Notes: generated by a model not told the origin, from the letters alone. DNA of 64,000 nt from Annona cherimola (GCA_030490835.1 CM059971.1:39914012-39978011); one strand, 5' to 3'. Counted from the stretch's first letter, positions 1-10,278 are shown. Program-made: numbers and translations.

Positions 1-509
1 AGCAAAGATGAAGCATTTTCTATGTTTGTCACGTTTTCAAATTTGGTGCAAAATGAAAAGCAAAGTTCAATCATTTCCATTAGAAGTGATCATGGTGGTG
101 AATTTGAAAATAATAAATTTATAGAATTTTGTAATGAAAAAAGAATCCATCATACATTTTCTGCACCTAGAACTCCTCAACAAAATGGAATTGTTGAAAA
201 GAAAAACCAGACAATACAAGAAATGACTAGAATTATGCTAAATGAGAGTAAATTATCCAAAAGATTTTGGGGAGAAGCTGTGAAAAAACCCCATATGAAC
301 TTTGGAAAGGCAAAAAATCAAACATATCATATTTCCACACTTTTGGATGTACTTGTTATGTGTTAAACAATGGAAAAATAAATTTAGGAAAATTAGATGC
401 CAAAAGTGATGAAGCTATTTTCCTTGGTTATTCATCAAATAGTAAAGCATATAGGATTTTCAACAAAAGAAATCAAGTAGTAGAAGAATCAATACATGTG
501 TGTTTTTGA
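1..509 (+). pseudogene. copia integrase, C-terminal part of core (broken)
   Basis: The sequence reads through the retroviral integrase core: RSDHGGEFEN carries the second catalytic Asp and PQQNGIVEKKNQTI the catalytic Glu. It continues into the copia post-core segment (FHTFGCTCYVLN, DAKSDEAIFLGYS). The first frame holds to about 280-300, then a one-base shift near the A/C run around 283-291 moves the reading to another frame up to 509. A further shift near 490-505 returns to the first frame. The first catalytic Asp lies left of the window. Integrase would join the cDNA to host DNA; this copy cannot be translated whole. Confidence 0.92.
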
Positions 510-942
510 TGAATTTAACCAAACTCCTAGAAAGGAGGATGAATTAAGTGATGCAGATGATGCTAAAGCAAAACAACAAGAGCAACAAAAGGAAATCGAA
601 CTCAAGCCAGAAAATTCTACAGAAGAAAAGGTAAGAGAAGGTAATGATTTCTACAAACCTGCAACTGATTTGAAATTCAAAAATGCCCATCCAATTGAGC
701 AAGTCATTGGTAATATCTATGAAGGAGTAAAGACTAGAAGGTCAAAACAAAATATTTGTGGACAATATGCATTTGTGTCAAAAAATGAACCAACCACTAT
801 TGAACAAGCTCTTAATGATGAAAACTGGGTTGTTGCAATGCAAGAAGAGCTAAATCAATTTGAAAGAAATAACGTATGACATTTAGTTCCTAGACCAAAT
901 GATTGCACCATTATTGGTACCAAATGGGTATTTAGGAACAAA
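490..942 (+). pseudogene. copia pol linker between integrase and RT
   Basis: This is the Glu/Lys-rich spacer that follows integrase in copia polyproteins, ending with the conserved lead-in to RT (EQALNDENWVVAMQEELNQF, then a KWVF block). A TGA at 877-879 stands where the family has Trp (TGG to TGA), so the frame is closed just before the RT domain. The same frame reopens at once and continues into RT. Confidence 0.82.
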
Positions 943-1851
943 TTGGATGAAAGTGGACTTGCAATAAGAAACAAAGCTAGATTAGTAGCCAAGGGATATT
1001 CTCAAGAAGAAGGAATTGATTTTGAAGAATCATATGCACCTGTGGCTAGATTAGAAGCCATACGCATATTACTAGCTTTTGCTTCTCACATGAATTTCAA
1101 ATTGTTTCAAATGGATGTGAAAAGTGCATTTTTAAATGGATACTTAAATGAAGAAGTATATGTAGAACAACCCCCTGGATATGAAGAAAAGGATCAATCA
1201 AAATATGTTTATAAATTAACCAAAGTATTATATGGACTAAAACAAACTCCACAAGCTTGGTGTGAAAGGTTAAATAGATTTTTGATTGATCATGATTTTC
1301 AAAGAGGAAAAGTTGATACTACTTTATTCATCAAGTATAAAAGTAAAAATATTTTAATTATGCAAATTTATGTAGATGACATAATATTTGGTGCTACTGA
1401 CGAAACTCTTTGCCAAGAATTTTCTAAGATCATGCAGAGTGAATTTGAAATGAGCATGATGGGAGAATTAAATTTCTTCCTTGGACTGCAAATCAAGCAA
1501 CAAGCTGAAGGAATATTCATAAATCAGTCCAAGTACATCAAAGAAATGCTAAAGAAATTTGGAATGCAAATTAGCAAAGGAGCAAATACTCCAATGAGTT
1601 CAACAATCAAGATCGACACGGATGAAAATGATAAATGTATTGATCAAAAGCTTTATAGAAGTATGATAGGATCATTGTTGTATTTAACTTCTTCGAGACC
1701 AGATATTCTTTTCAATGTTTGTATGTGTTCAAGATTTCAAGCATGTCCTAAAGAATCACATCTATTAGTTGTAAAAAGGATTTTTAAATATTTTATAAAT
1801 ACCACTAATCTTGGACTATGGTATCCAAAGATTTTGTTGGGTACAAAGTAG
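880..1851 (+). pseudogene. copia reverse transcriptase domain
   Basis: This is the RVT_2-type RT of Ty1/copia. Motifs in order: [19 protein letters not shown] (first catalytic Asp), [10 protein letters not shown], then the YVDD box in [11 protein letters not shown] at about 1366-1400, and [13 protein letters not shown]. From about 943 to 1851 the frame is open. It ends because a ~37-bp segment present in the homologous minus-strand copy at 43093-43593 is missing at about 1830, shifting RNase H into another frame. RT would copy element RNA into cDNA in cytoplasmic particles. Confidence 0.95.
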
Positions 1852-2276
1852 ATAGAAAAAGTACTAGTGGAACATGTCAATTTCTTGGAAACATGTTGGT
1901 TTCATGGTATTCAAGGAAACAAACTAGTGTTGCTCTATCTACGGCGGAAGTTGAATATATAGCCGCAGGGAGTTGTTGTGCCCAATTACTTTGGATGAAA
2001 CAACAATTAAAAGACTATGGTATTGATTATTATAATATTCCTATCAGATGTGATAATACAAGTTCTATTTGTTTAACTAAAAATTCAGTATTACATTCAA
2101 GAACCAAACACATAGATGTAAGACATCATTTTATTCGTGAATATGTTGAAAATCATGATGTTCGTTTAGAATATGTGAAAACCGAGGATCAAATTGCTAA
2201 TATATTCACCAAGCCTTTAGCAAAGGAATCATTTTACAAAATTAGAAATGATATGGGGATGATTGAGTTAAATTAG
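1818..2276 (+). pseudogene. copia RNase H domain, C-terminal end of pol
   Basis: The copia RNase H signature is present: [58 protein letters not shown], then IANIFTKPL near the end of pol, finishing at a TAG at 2274-2276. It is out of frame with RT because of the ~37-bp deletion, which also removes the stretch carrying the first acidic residue of the domain. The domain would degrade the RNA strand of the RNA/DNA hybrid. Confidence 0.93.
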
Positions 2277-2797
2277 GAATAATTAGACAGGAAAATCAAA
2301 CTTGAAAAGTCCAAGTCGATAGTGAAGTCGACTCCGGAGCCACCAAGTCGACTCCAGTGAAGTCGACTAGGGCATGGCGAAGTCGAATCCGCCTCTGGGG
2401 TGAAGTCAACTTCTCCTAGGGCAGCGTCGACTCCAGCGCGCGACCGTCGGGCTTCCTTTTCTATTTCTTCTTCTCCTCTTTCTCGTTCTTCTCCTTCTTT
2501 TTTCCCGCGCCGGCAGCAAGCTCGAATCCCTCTCTTTCTCCAGCATCCATTTTCTCTCTCGACTTGGTTTCCATCTCTAATTTCTGGCACTCTTTCAACC
2601 ACTCTCCTCTCTTTCAATCTCCTTCTTCCTCTCATCTCTCGCTCAGTCCCTCTGTCTTTGTCACTCTATCTCACAGTCTCTCTCTCCATTTTTTTTCTCA
2701 TCTCCAGTATCACTGTGCCTCTCTACATTTCACCTCTATCTCTATCTTCCTCTCTAAAGCTTTATTTGAAAATTTCATTTCCAAAAACCTATCACAA
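2277..2797 (+). other. pol to env-like intergenic region with GTCGAC motifs and C/T-rich tract
   Basis: About 520 bases with no supported gene. 2305-2440 holds at least four copies of the palindrome GTCGAC, mostly as AAGTCGACTCC, the same motif that fills the LTR U3 of this family. 2450-2790 is strongly C/T-rich. Open frames in it (either strand) come from this composition and are not supported as genes. It leads directly to the env-like start at 2798. Confidence 0.7.
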
Positions 2798-4410
2798 ATG
2801 GCTCCTAAATCTCAAATTCCCAAGCTAGCTGTGTCAAAATCATCTCTTAAGCCAGTTCCTAGAAAATTCAATTCCCAAACTGAAGAGGAAGTGCCTAGGA
2901 GGAAACGGACCCCATTAAAGCGAGTCTGGGAAGAACCATCTACTTCCACACACCGTAGAGTTCGTTTCCAAACTGCAACTCCATCCACTACTGTTGCTCG
3001 AGAAGAACATACACAAACGACGCAAAGCACGCAATCGGGGGCCAGAAAGAAAGGCTCCACGGCTGCTAAAGCTCAAGTATTGAAGATGCCGACCACATAC
3101 TTCAAGACCGAGTTACAGCACAGTCGTTTCTACATGTCGTTCTATGAACGCAAGGTATTCATCCCTAAAATCATCGATTTCAAATTTTTGAAGGATTATG
3201 AGTCCGACATTGAGCAGTTGCTGGATTTCTAAGGATGGACTAGCCTACTAAAGTCAGATGAAAGAGTATATCCCGACTTGACTCATATTTTCTATTATCT
3301 ATGGGATGACGAGTACTTTGGTACCTTTGTAAAAGGAGTTGATATGTTCTTTGGAATCGAAGTAACCCCAAGGTTAGAGGAAGCAATCATAAATGTGGGG
3401 CAAATCTTAGAGGTACCTCATGAGGATGAACCGTTGCCTGAAAATCTCACTCTCTCGGATATCTACAATCAGCTCACCAGGAGCAATAAGTATCATCCTG
3501 GGATTAAGTTCCTACATTACATGGACTTATCTCCGAGGCTACGGGTTCTACGTCTGCTGATAGCCCACTGCATTTATCCAAAGGGCGGAGGAAGGAATCA
3601 GTTAAACACACAGGAGGTGGGAATTCTGTGGAAAATAGTGAACCGGGTCAAAGTTAGCCTTCCTCGGTTGTTCATAGAAGCCCTAAGTTCTAGGAAAGAC
3701 AACCCACGAGGGGTTTTGCCTTATGGTACTTTGATCACGAAGATCCTAGAACATTTTGGAGTTGATATCGATGGAGAGCCATTTGAGGTGTTAAAACTGA
3801 CGAATGTGATCAACAAGGCATTGATCCAAAGAATGAAGATCAATGTAGATCAACTCAGGGCTGAAGCAGAAGAGGGAGCACCAGCTCCAAAAGAAGCCAG
3901 AGATGCACAGGTTGAGGGGGAGCAGCCCCCGACACCTCAGAGGAGCAGCCAGCTCCACAGGATGATCACAAGGCACCTGCATTGCCTGCTTCGCATGGGT
4001 CCTGCTCGCCTAGAGGATATGAGATTCCAGACATAGCACCAAGACCACCGTCTCGGGATACCTCAATACAGACCCTTCGAGAGGACCTGGAGAAGCTAGA
4101 AAACAGGATAACAAGTCAAATCTCAGAGGTCCTTACAGCTATTATGGACATGCATTCCCGTCAGGATCGTATGGATCGGGAATTGCGGACCATCAGATAT
4201 CATTTGGCATCCGGGCATCATCGCAATCAACCCATCCCCGAACTAGATCCATTTGATATCGAATCAGTTCGCCGAGATCCTACACCGGTATCCATGTCCT
4301 CTTTTTACTCTTTTGCCCATATTCGACCCATCAAACCTACCCAAAAATCATATCCCATTTCCAAGTTTCAATTCACTAAATCTTTGGTAATTGACTCTTA
4401 TTTTGCCTGA
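2798..4410 (+). pseudogene. env-like ORF downstream of pol (Sirevirus-type)
   Basis: Start chosen at the ATG at 2798, whose context CACAAATGGC is favourable; it begins MAPKSQIPKL. The protein has a basic, Ser/Thr/Pro-rich N-terminus, a central globular part (about 3090-3850) rich in aromatic and charged residues, an acidic/Pro linker, and a C-terminal stretch predicted to be coiled coil (about 4065-4200, LREDLEKLENRITSQISEV). I see no signal peptide or clear membrane segment, so 'env-like' reflects position only. An in-frame TAA at 3230-3232 and a frameshift in the C-rich run near 3922-3940 break it. The central part resembles sequences usually annotated 'putative plant transposon protein'. 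A second copy occurs at 12455-12787. Function unknown. Confidence 0.8.
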
Positions 4411-4413
4411 TTG

Positions 4414-4427
4414 ACAAAAAGGGGGAG
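4414..4427 (+). promoter_or_regulatory. upstream polypurine tract copy
   Basis: AAAAAGGGGGAGA lies just after the env-like stop. Extra copies of a G-rich PPT upstream of the real one are characteristic of Sireviruses. 4428-4669 between the two tracts is AT-rich with no gene. Confidence 0.7.
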
Positions 4428-4669
4428 ATAGGATAGGATAGGTTGAGTTTTAGGAGTTAAATTTAGATTTTTTAAGTTCTTTTTGGGTTGGGTAGCGTGT
4501 ATATAGGTTTCTTTTTTACTTTGCATTGTAATTTGTATGAATTATGCTAATATGAAAAGTTTGAATTATGTTCTGTTTTATGCTCTGATTATATCTTGCT
4601 CTGATCACTGTTGATATAATTGAAAATTATTGAATGAAAAGTACAAACTCAAATTGGTTTTGTCAATCA

Positions 4670-4685
4670 TAAAAAAGGGAGAGAT
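4670..4685 (+). promoter_or_regulatory. polypurine tract at the 3' LTR
   Basis: AAAAAAGGGAGAGAT abuts the first LTR base (TGTTGG), the position where RNase H leaves the primer for plus-strand DNA synthesis. Confidence 0.82.
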
Positions 4686-4835
4686 TGTTGGAAACAATTA
4701 TTAAAATTAAATAAAAAATACCCAAACCATGTGTTTTGATGATTAAACAATACAATTTGAGTAAATCTTAGCTACTAATATATATTGTGCAGTTTTTAAG
4801 GTTATAAAAATGAAATATGCAAAGTATGACAGATC

Positions 4836-5515
4836 AAGTTGATCTCCAAGTCGACTCAGATATCGACTTAGGCCAAGTCGATTCCCAAGTCGACTCCAGC
4901 AGCGACTTCAAGTGTTGATTTTTAGACAGCGTTGAAATTGGAGACCAAGAGCTGCTGAAGTTGCAGATGAAGTCGACTCCACTTGCGACTTGGGCGAAGT
5001 CGCAGACCAAGTCGACTCCAGTATCGACTTCACATAACATTTTCCTTCCAACGTTGAAATTAGAAAGAACAGCTGCCGAAGTCGCACATGAAGTCGACTC
5101 CACTTGTGACTTGGGTGAAATCGCAGGCAAAATCGACTCCAGCATCAACTTCAGATGGGCAGTGCAGATTTTCAAAATTTCAAGTCGAAAGCCAAGCCGA
5201 CTTCAAGATACACTTGAGTCAAATTGAAGATGAAGTCGACTTAAATTTTTCAACTTGAATATATGAAGACTAATCCAAGTTTAAAGCAAGCAAGAGACAC
5301 TTCAACAAAGATCGAACTGACTTGGAAAAAGGAAGAAGCCAAGTCGCACATGAAGTCGACTCCAAGATCGACTTGAAGCTAAGTCTCAGACCAAGTCGAC
5401 CCAGAGGACAGACTTGGAAACTGAAGAATAGCTGAAGTTGCACACGAAGTCGACTCCAGCATGCGACTTGGGTGAAGTCGCACACGAAGTCAACTCCACC
5501 CGCGACTTGAAGGCG
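4836..5515 (+). repeat. GTCGAC/AAGTCGCA short-repeat cluster in U3
   Basis: By eye there are about nine exact GTCGAC palindromes (e.g. 4851, 4970, 5011, 5091, 5232, 5353, 5445), usually as GAAGTCGACTCC, alternating with GAAGTCGCA and its near-complement TGCGACTTGG. Repeats and complements alternate, so many local hairpins are possible. Position upstream of the TATA box fits a cis-regulatory array. Confidence 0.8.
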
Positions 5516-5591
5516 TAACGTTCGAATTTTTGAACGTTGGAACATTTATTACGCGCCAACCAACTCTATAACATTCAAAATTCTCCCTCCT

Positions 5592-5601
5592 CTATATATA
5601 G
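5592..5601 (+). promoter_or_regulatory. TATA box of Sirevirus LTR
   Basis: CTATATATAG lies about 900 bases into the LTR, after the U3 repeats and before the R/U5-like part. It is the best core-promoter candidate for the element transcript. Confidence 0.6.
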
Positions 5602-5951
5602 ACACTCAAGCAAATGTGAAAACATATAAGATAGAGCCAAAAAAGAGGAAAGAAGTGCTATTAAGAGTTTCAATCCACTTTTCTCTGCAATCGAGTAATC
5701 TATACACTTTCAAAGGAAGAACAAGCTTCAAAGTTGCTGTTTGCTTCAACGCAATATGATTTGTTGCTTCTACCGATTCTTCCTTGAGCTGAAACTTGCT
5801 ACACAAATCTGTAAAGTGTAGATTTCTTCTATTTCATCTTGTTATTTGATTTTGGTGATTGGTTTGAGTTTGGTGTTTCAAACCAAGACATAACAAGTAG
5901 GGCTGCGATTGGAGTGTAACTCATCACCTACTTGTGTTGCTTGTTATACAC

Positions 5952-6098
5952 GCCCCCTAGAGCTAGAATCTAGAAGAGAGTGGAAGCTCTGGTTGTATAT
6001 GCCCCCTAGAGCTAGAATCTAGAAGAGAGTGGAAGCTCTGGTTGTATATGCCCCCTAGAGCTAGAATCTAGAAGAGAGTGGAGACTCTAATTGTATTC
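5952..6098 (+). repeat. 49-bp tandem repeat, three copies, in the LTR
   Basis: Units begin at 5952, 6001 and 6050 with GCCCCCTAGAGCTAGAATCT. The first two are identical over 49 bases and the third diverges toward its end. The related LTRs have one copy (about 33895-33945) and two copies (about 63115-63205). Confidence 0.92.
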
Positions 6099-6340
6099 GC
6101 GGAATACAAGTGGAACCCAAGTCACAAGGGTGTGTGAGCTTGGAAGTGTGGAGTAGGGAAAGGTTGCCCGAACCACTATAAATCTTGTATACTGTTTTTC
6201 ATTATCTTATTGCTTTCTATTTGTTTCATTAAAGGGGTTTAAACTAAACCGGGGTAAAATCTCTAATTAAAGTTTTAAATTCTTAAATACCCAATTCACC
6301 CCTCCCCTCTTGGGTAATTGCCATCAACTCGGGACCAACA

Positions 6341-7637
6341 AGGATTTGGACACGCACTGGGTTGGCAGCAGTACCGGGTCGATTGGCGATGGCGGGGACT
6401 TTTTGCTGGGCCGGCCTCCCTCGAGCTAGTGCTCCTTGTGGCTTATTCGGACAATTAGGCGAAATGTGTCCGACTTGACCACAGTTGAAGCACTTTATTA
6501 TCTTGGCTTCGTCGGTCCCACAGTCCCAGGCCACATGACCCTCTTGGCCACATTTGTAGCATTTCCCCGTTCCTTGTAGACATTCACCTGAATGGCGCTT
6601 GTGGCAATACTGCAAGTCGGGGTGCTCTTTGTCTTGTCGCTGATTTTCTTTTTCCCGGCGATTCCCCTTTGCCCTTTATTAGCCTCACCTTCTATGGAGG
6701 CTGTAAAGAATTGTTTTTGAGCTTGCCTAAGCTCTTGAGTCCTTAGTGACTCCATCTCTAATGCCCTAGCCCTTTCAATGCTAGAGGCATAATCCTTTAT
6801 TAGTAATGGGGCTAACCCCTCTCTTAACTGGGGTCTCGATCCCCTCTGGAACCTTTGTGCCTTATTTTCTGGCACATTGGCTATCCACGACACATATCTC
6901 ACCAAGGCGTTGAACTTTGTAGCGTATTCTGTAACTGTCATCCTACCTTGGTAGAGTTTTTCGAACTCTATCACCCTTTGACTTTGTAGCCCTACAGGGA
7001 GATATTCTTTATTGAATTCCTCCAAAAACTCATTCCACGTAATTTGCTCTGGATGTGGCATAGTAACCATTAGCGTTTCCCACCATTCATAAGCATCTTT
7101 TACCAGTAGGTGGGTAGCGCACAACACTTTCTGCTGATCATTGCAGGGCGATATTCTAAATAATTTCTTGATTTCTGTAATCCATTGCTCTGCAATGAGG
7201 GGGTCTGGTTCCCCTGCAAACTTGGGCGGATGCTGGGCAAGAAAGGCATTGATAGCCTTTCTGTCGGCCTCAAGGACACTATCCTCCACTCCCCTTAACG
7301 TGCCGGGATTGGCCAAGGGCCCTGGTCTTTCCCCGTCTTCTCTTGATGGCGGGGCCTGCTGATTTCTTATTTCTTGTAATAACCCAGCAGTCTGGACTGT
7401 CCATTGCTGCATAGCTTTCTTGATGGCCACAGCAATTCTTTCTTCTATATTGACCTCTGCTTGAGGTCTAGGTCTTTCCTCTCGCCGTGGGCGGGTCCTA
7501 GAGGTTTGTTCTTCGAATTCTGCCCTATACGTTCTTTTACTGGCTTCGCCCCTTACTTGATCTACCGATTCTTCCATTGGGGCCTTGCCTATGTTGTCTC
7601 TTGTTTTAGCTCTAGTGAGCGGCATTTTCAACTTCAT
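6341..7637 (-). pseudogene. gypsy gag polyprotein (gypsy-1), truncated by insertion
   Basis: It starts at 7637 (MKLKMPLTRAKTRDNIGK; the ATG four codons later is equally likely). The capsid-type Retrotrans_gag domain is clear around 7050-7230 (AEQWITEIKKLF, CNDQQKVLCATHLL, EWWETL). Two CCHC zinc knuckles follow: CYKCGQEGHVAWDC and CFNCGQVGHISPNC, at about 6480-6570. A frameshift near 6600-6640 separates the capsid frame from the knuckle frame. The reading runs to 6341, where the Sirevirus LTR begins. Gag would package element RNA. Confidence 0.93.
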
Positions 7638-7755
7638 GAAACATTTATTAGTATAACATCAATATTCATCAATAATAAATAAATCAATCATAATCATGAT
7701 TTCATGTATTCTAATTTAATCAATTCTTTCCTTTTCTGCCTATTTACCAATCCAT

Positions 7756-7767
7756 GCTCTGATACCA
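7756..7767 (-). promoter_or_regulatory. primer-binding site, initiator tRNA-Met type (gypsy-1)
   Basis: On the minus strand this is TGGTATCAGAGC, the common plant PBS complementary to the 3' end of initiator tRNA-Met, five bases inside the LTR end. 7638-7755 is untranslated leader. Confidence 0.88.
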
Positions 7768-7772
7768 ATTTC

Positions 7773-10278
7773 TGTGGTTCCCCGAACCGAGGTGCCTAGA
7801 AGACTTACTCCGGGATCGTTTTGATTGGTAAACGTGACTCAGGATTGTTGCCCTGATCACACGGTAAGATTTTTTTTTATATCATCAATACATGAAAAAT
7901 TTTCATCATTCATCCAATATGAAATATATTTCACATATCACAGTTAGAACCGAAAATTGTTCCAAAAACAAAAATATTCATTTCCATCTCAAAATTATCA
8001 TCATTGTCTTTACATAAAATTTACATATACAACATTTCATCAAAACTACATGTCATTTTACATGTTGCATTCATCATCTTTTCCTGTCTGTTGTCGAAAA
8101 AGCATGGGTGGGTAATAATACTTAGTAAGCAAGCCATACGTAATTTTTCAATCATTTTCATGCATTTCGTAAAATGCAAATGCAATACATACATAGCATT
8201 CATGACATTCCTTTGGATGTGACACTAGCTAGGCACCTATCCCATACATGCTCCCATCTCAGGGAGGTCGCTGCCGGCCTAGTCCTATTAAGCGACTTGG
8301 CAATAGCGAGGGGGACATCCGGCCCGCTTACTACCTCGACTAAGGCCTATTCCTCATGCACATGCTCATTTACATACACATACCGACATGATATTTGCAA
8401 ATCATAAACAATTTAATAAAAAGCATTTAATAAACAATTTAACAAAATGAACTTCAGTTCATGTAAAGCAGTTATAGGTATGACCAACTTTAAATAAATT
8501 TCATAAAGCAATTTACAAACAATTTCAAGCATTTTCGAAATAATTTACAAAAGATATAACTTGCTTACCTTCTCAATTGGTGTCCTCGACCTTTTCTTTT
8601 TCTTTTCCTATTCAAGGAAAAAAGATATTTTCATTTCTTCTATTCAAGCTGCTTCCCATGCATGTTCTATAATATTTGAGCATTATTTCTTTATATGGAT
8701 ATTTTTATCCATAGGTTCCTCAAAATTTTCATCCTTATATTTAAATATTAATCTCAAATTTTCTCCAAAATTAAGCTGTTTACTGTAGCAAAATCGCTGT
8801 AACAATTTAATGTAGCAGATTACTGTAGCAGTTACTGTTCATCCGATTTACTGTTCACAGAGACGTGGTTACTGTTCATGGATTCCAAAAATTGATATTT
8901 TTTCCAAAAATAAAAAATACCATGACATAGCTTATGCCTAGATCCACAATTACGCTGTTTTCTCCATATACTTAAAATCAACATAAATTCACTTAACATA
9001 ATCCTTAATTCCAAAAATAATAAAATTAATATATCATCATTCCAACATCATATTTATCATAATCATAGATCCCAAATAATCATCTATCAATTTTGGAGCA
9101 TTATTTTCACATATCTTATGCTATCTTCCCGAATACCCTATCTTTGCTTCAAATTTTTGATGTTTTGGAATAATTCTATTTAAGAATTATATTTATACTT
9201 ATTTTCTCATTCTTAGGCATTATCTAAGCATGGTTTTACCCTACTTAACATCCAAAATAAATTTGGGTAGAAATCACTAACCCGAAGTGGAGATATGTCT
9301 CTTTTTCTCACCCTTTTTCTCTCTAACTTCCTCCTTTTCTTCCTTGGACGTCTGGAAGGGTTTTGGGGGCATGGAATGGCTCAAGTGGAGCTGGGATATG
9401 ATGCCTTGGACGTCCACCCTGCTGCCCTATTTATAGGGTTGCATTTTTCAACAATTTGGAATTTACCCCTAGCTTTGAGGTATTTAATTATAAATTGGTA
9501 TTTCTTTTTAATTTTAAAAATTTACTTTGAGCCAAGAGCTGCCCACCCTAGGCCTGATCCAGCCCCCCTATGCAGCCCTATTTTTTACCTATTTTTTATT
9601 TTTAAAATTAATTAAATTAGGCTAAATTAATCTTAGCCATTGATTAAAGATGATGATGATTAATGACCATTGATCTTGGTCAAGCCTCCAGCCACCCTAG
9701 CCTGCTCCATCCCCTGCAGCAGCTGCTCTTATTTAATTTTTTTATTTTTTATTTATTTATTTTAAATAAAAGTCAAATGCATAATTAATGAAAAGTTAGA
9801 TTACTTTTTTTATCTCCATTTGACGCTCCATCTTGTCCTTTAATTTGTGATTTTCATCACATCTTAAACCATCCATCATGTTCATCATGAATTTTTAACC
9901 ATCCATAAAAAATTTCATCGAATTCCGACGCCCGGATTGCAATTTATGAATTTTTTTCTATTTTTCCACAAAAATCCAAATTTGGATTAAATTATCCAAA
10001 AGAATTGCTATTTCGTCCTGTAGTGATTAAATCTCTATTTTGTCTTTTTGTGATTAAGTTAATCCAAGTGATTAACTCTTAATCACGTGTCTTAATCCTC
10101 AGTTACTATTCATGTTCACTATTCAGTGCACTTTTCACGGGGTTAAATTCCTAATTACATTATTTCAATCTCCAATACACATATCCATCAATATAATTCA
10201 TGAATTTTCATTTATCATAAAAATAATTACAAAAAAATCTAGAGTTACAATTGTCGAAATGACGCGTATATTTTCACA
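7773..10278 (-). repeat. gypsy-1 5' LTR (2,506 bp)
   Basis: Ends are TGTGG at 7773 and TTTCACA at 10278 (TG...CA on either strand). The left boundary is fixed by the PBS; the right by the resumption of Athila gag sequence. The array LTRs A1-A6 are clearly related, for example around 9925-9945 (TCCGACGCCCGGATTGCAA) and 8125. It contains the conserved splice-like arms at 8125-8133 and 8560-8568, a hairpin module at about 8251-8330 and an ACTGTAGCA/ACTGTTCA cluster at 8775-8880. No coding region supported. Confidence 0.9.
8775..8880. repeat. cluster of TACTGTAGCA / TACTGTTCA motifs
   Basis: At least seven copies of ACTGTAGCA-like or ACTGTTCA-like nonamers in about 100 bases. The same cluster recurs at the matching place in the array LTRs (about 15050-15175, 18370-18495, 21670-21800, 36055-36185). 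Confidence 0.7.

Larger units (their letters stand above)
1..6340 (+). mobile_element. Ty1/copia Sirevirus-like retrotransposon, 3' part
   Basis: The order integrase, RT, RNase H, env-like ORF, purine tracts, LTR runs left to right. Copia order (integrase before RT), an ORF downstream of pol and G-rich PPT copies are hallmarks of the Sirevirus (SIRE/Maximus) lineage. The 5' LTR, gag, protease and start of integrase lie left of the window. The LTR ends CCAACA at 6340, directly against gypsy-1 gag sequence, so the element inserted into that gag. The right TSD should be AGGAT (6341-6345); its partner is outside the window. Coding regions are broken, so the copy is not autonomous. Confidence 0.93.
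4686..6340 (+). repeat. Sirevirus 3' LTR (1,655 bp)
   Basis: It begins TGTTGG after the PPT and ends CCAACA, a six-base inverted terminal repeat. Both ends are confirmed by the solo LTR of the same family at 33629-35282 (1,654 bp, opposite strand). U3 is full of GTCGAC-containing repeats, a TATA box lies near 5593, and a 49-bp tandem repeat lies at 5952-6098. Confidence 0.95.
6341..10278 (-). mobile_element. gypsy-1: Ty3/gypsy element, 5' part (5' LTR, PBS, gag)
   Basis: Reading on the minus strand: LTR (10278 to 7773), tRNA-Met-type PBS (7767-7756), gag (7637 down to 6341), where the Sirevirus cuts it. The gag resembles that of gypsy-2, so it is probably the same Tekay-like lineage. The outer LTR end TTTTCACA at 10278 interrupts the gag of an Athila/Tat-like element. 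The TSD there should be ACAAT (10279-10283); pol and the 3' LTR lie beyond the left edge of the window. Confidence 0.9.

Noticed and set aside
2273..2828. ORFs on both strands in the C/T-rich tract before the env-like start
   Set aside because: Low-complexity composition keeps frames open; there is no domain, and the ATG at 2798 is a better start for the real ORF.
5952..6098. Possible CRISPR-like array
   Set aside because: The three 49-bp units abut without spacers, and the context is a plant LTR.
7141..7362. Plus-strand ORF opposite gypsy-1 gag
   Set aside because: Antisense of a clear gag domain; no similarity recognised.
7756..7767. Possible tRNA gene at the tRNA-like strings (also 10774, 60801)
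   Set aside because: Only the 3' acceptor complement is present, next to LTR ends; no cloverleaf. These are primer-binding sites.
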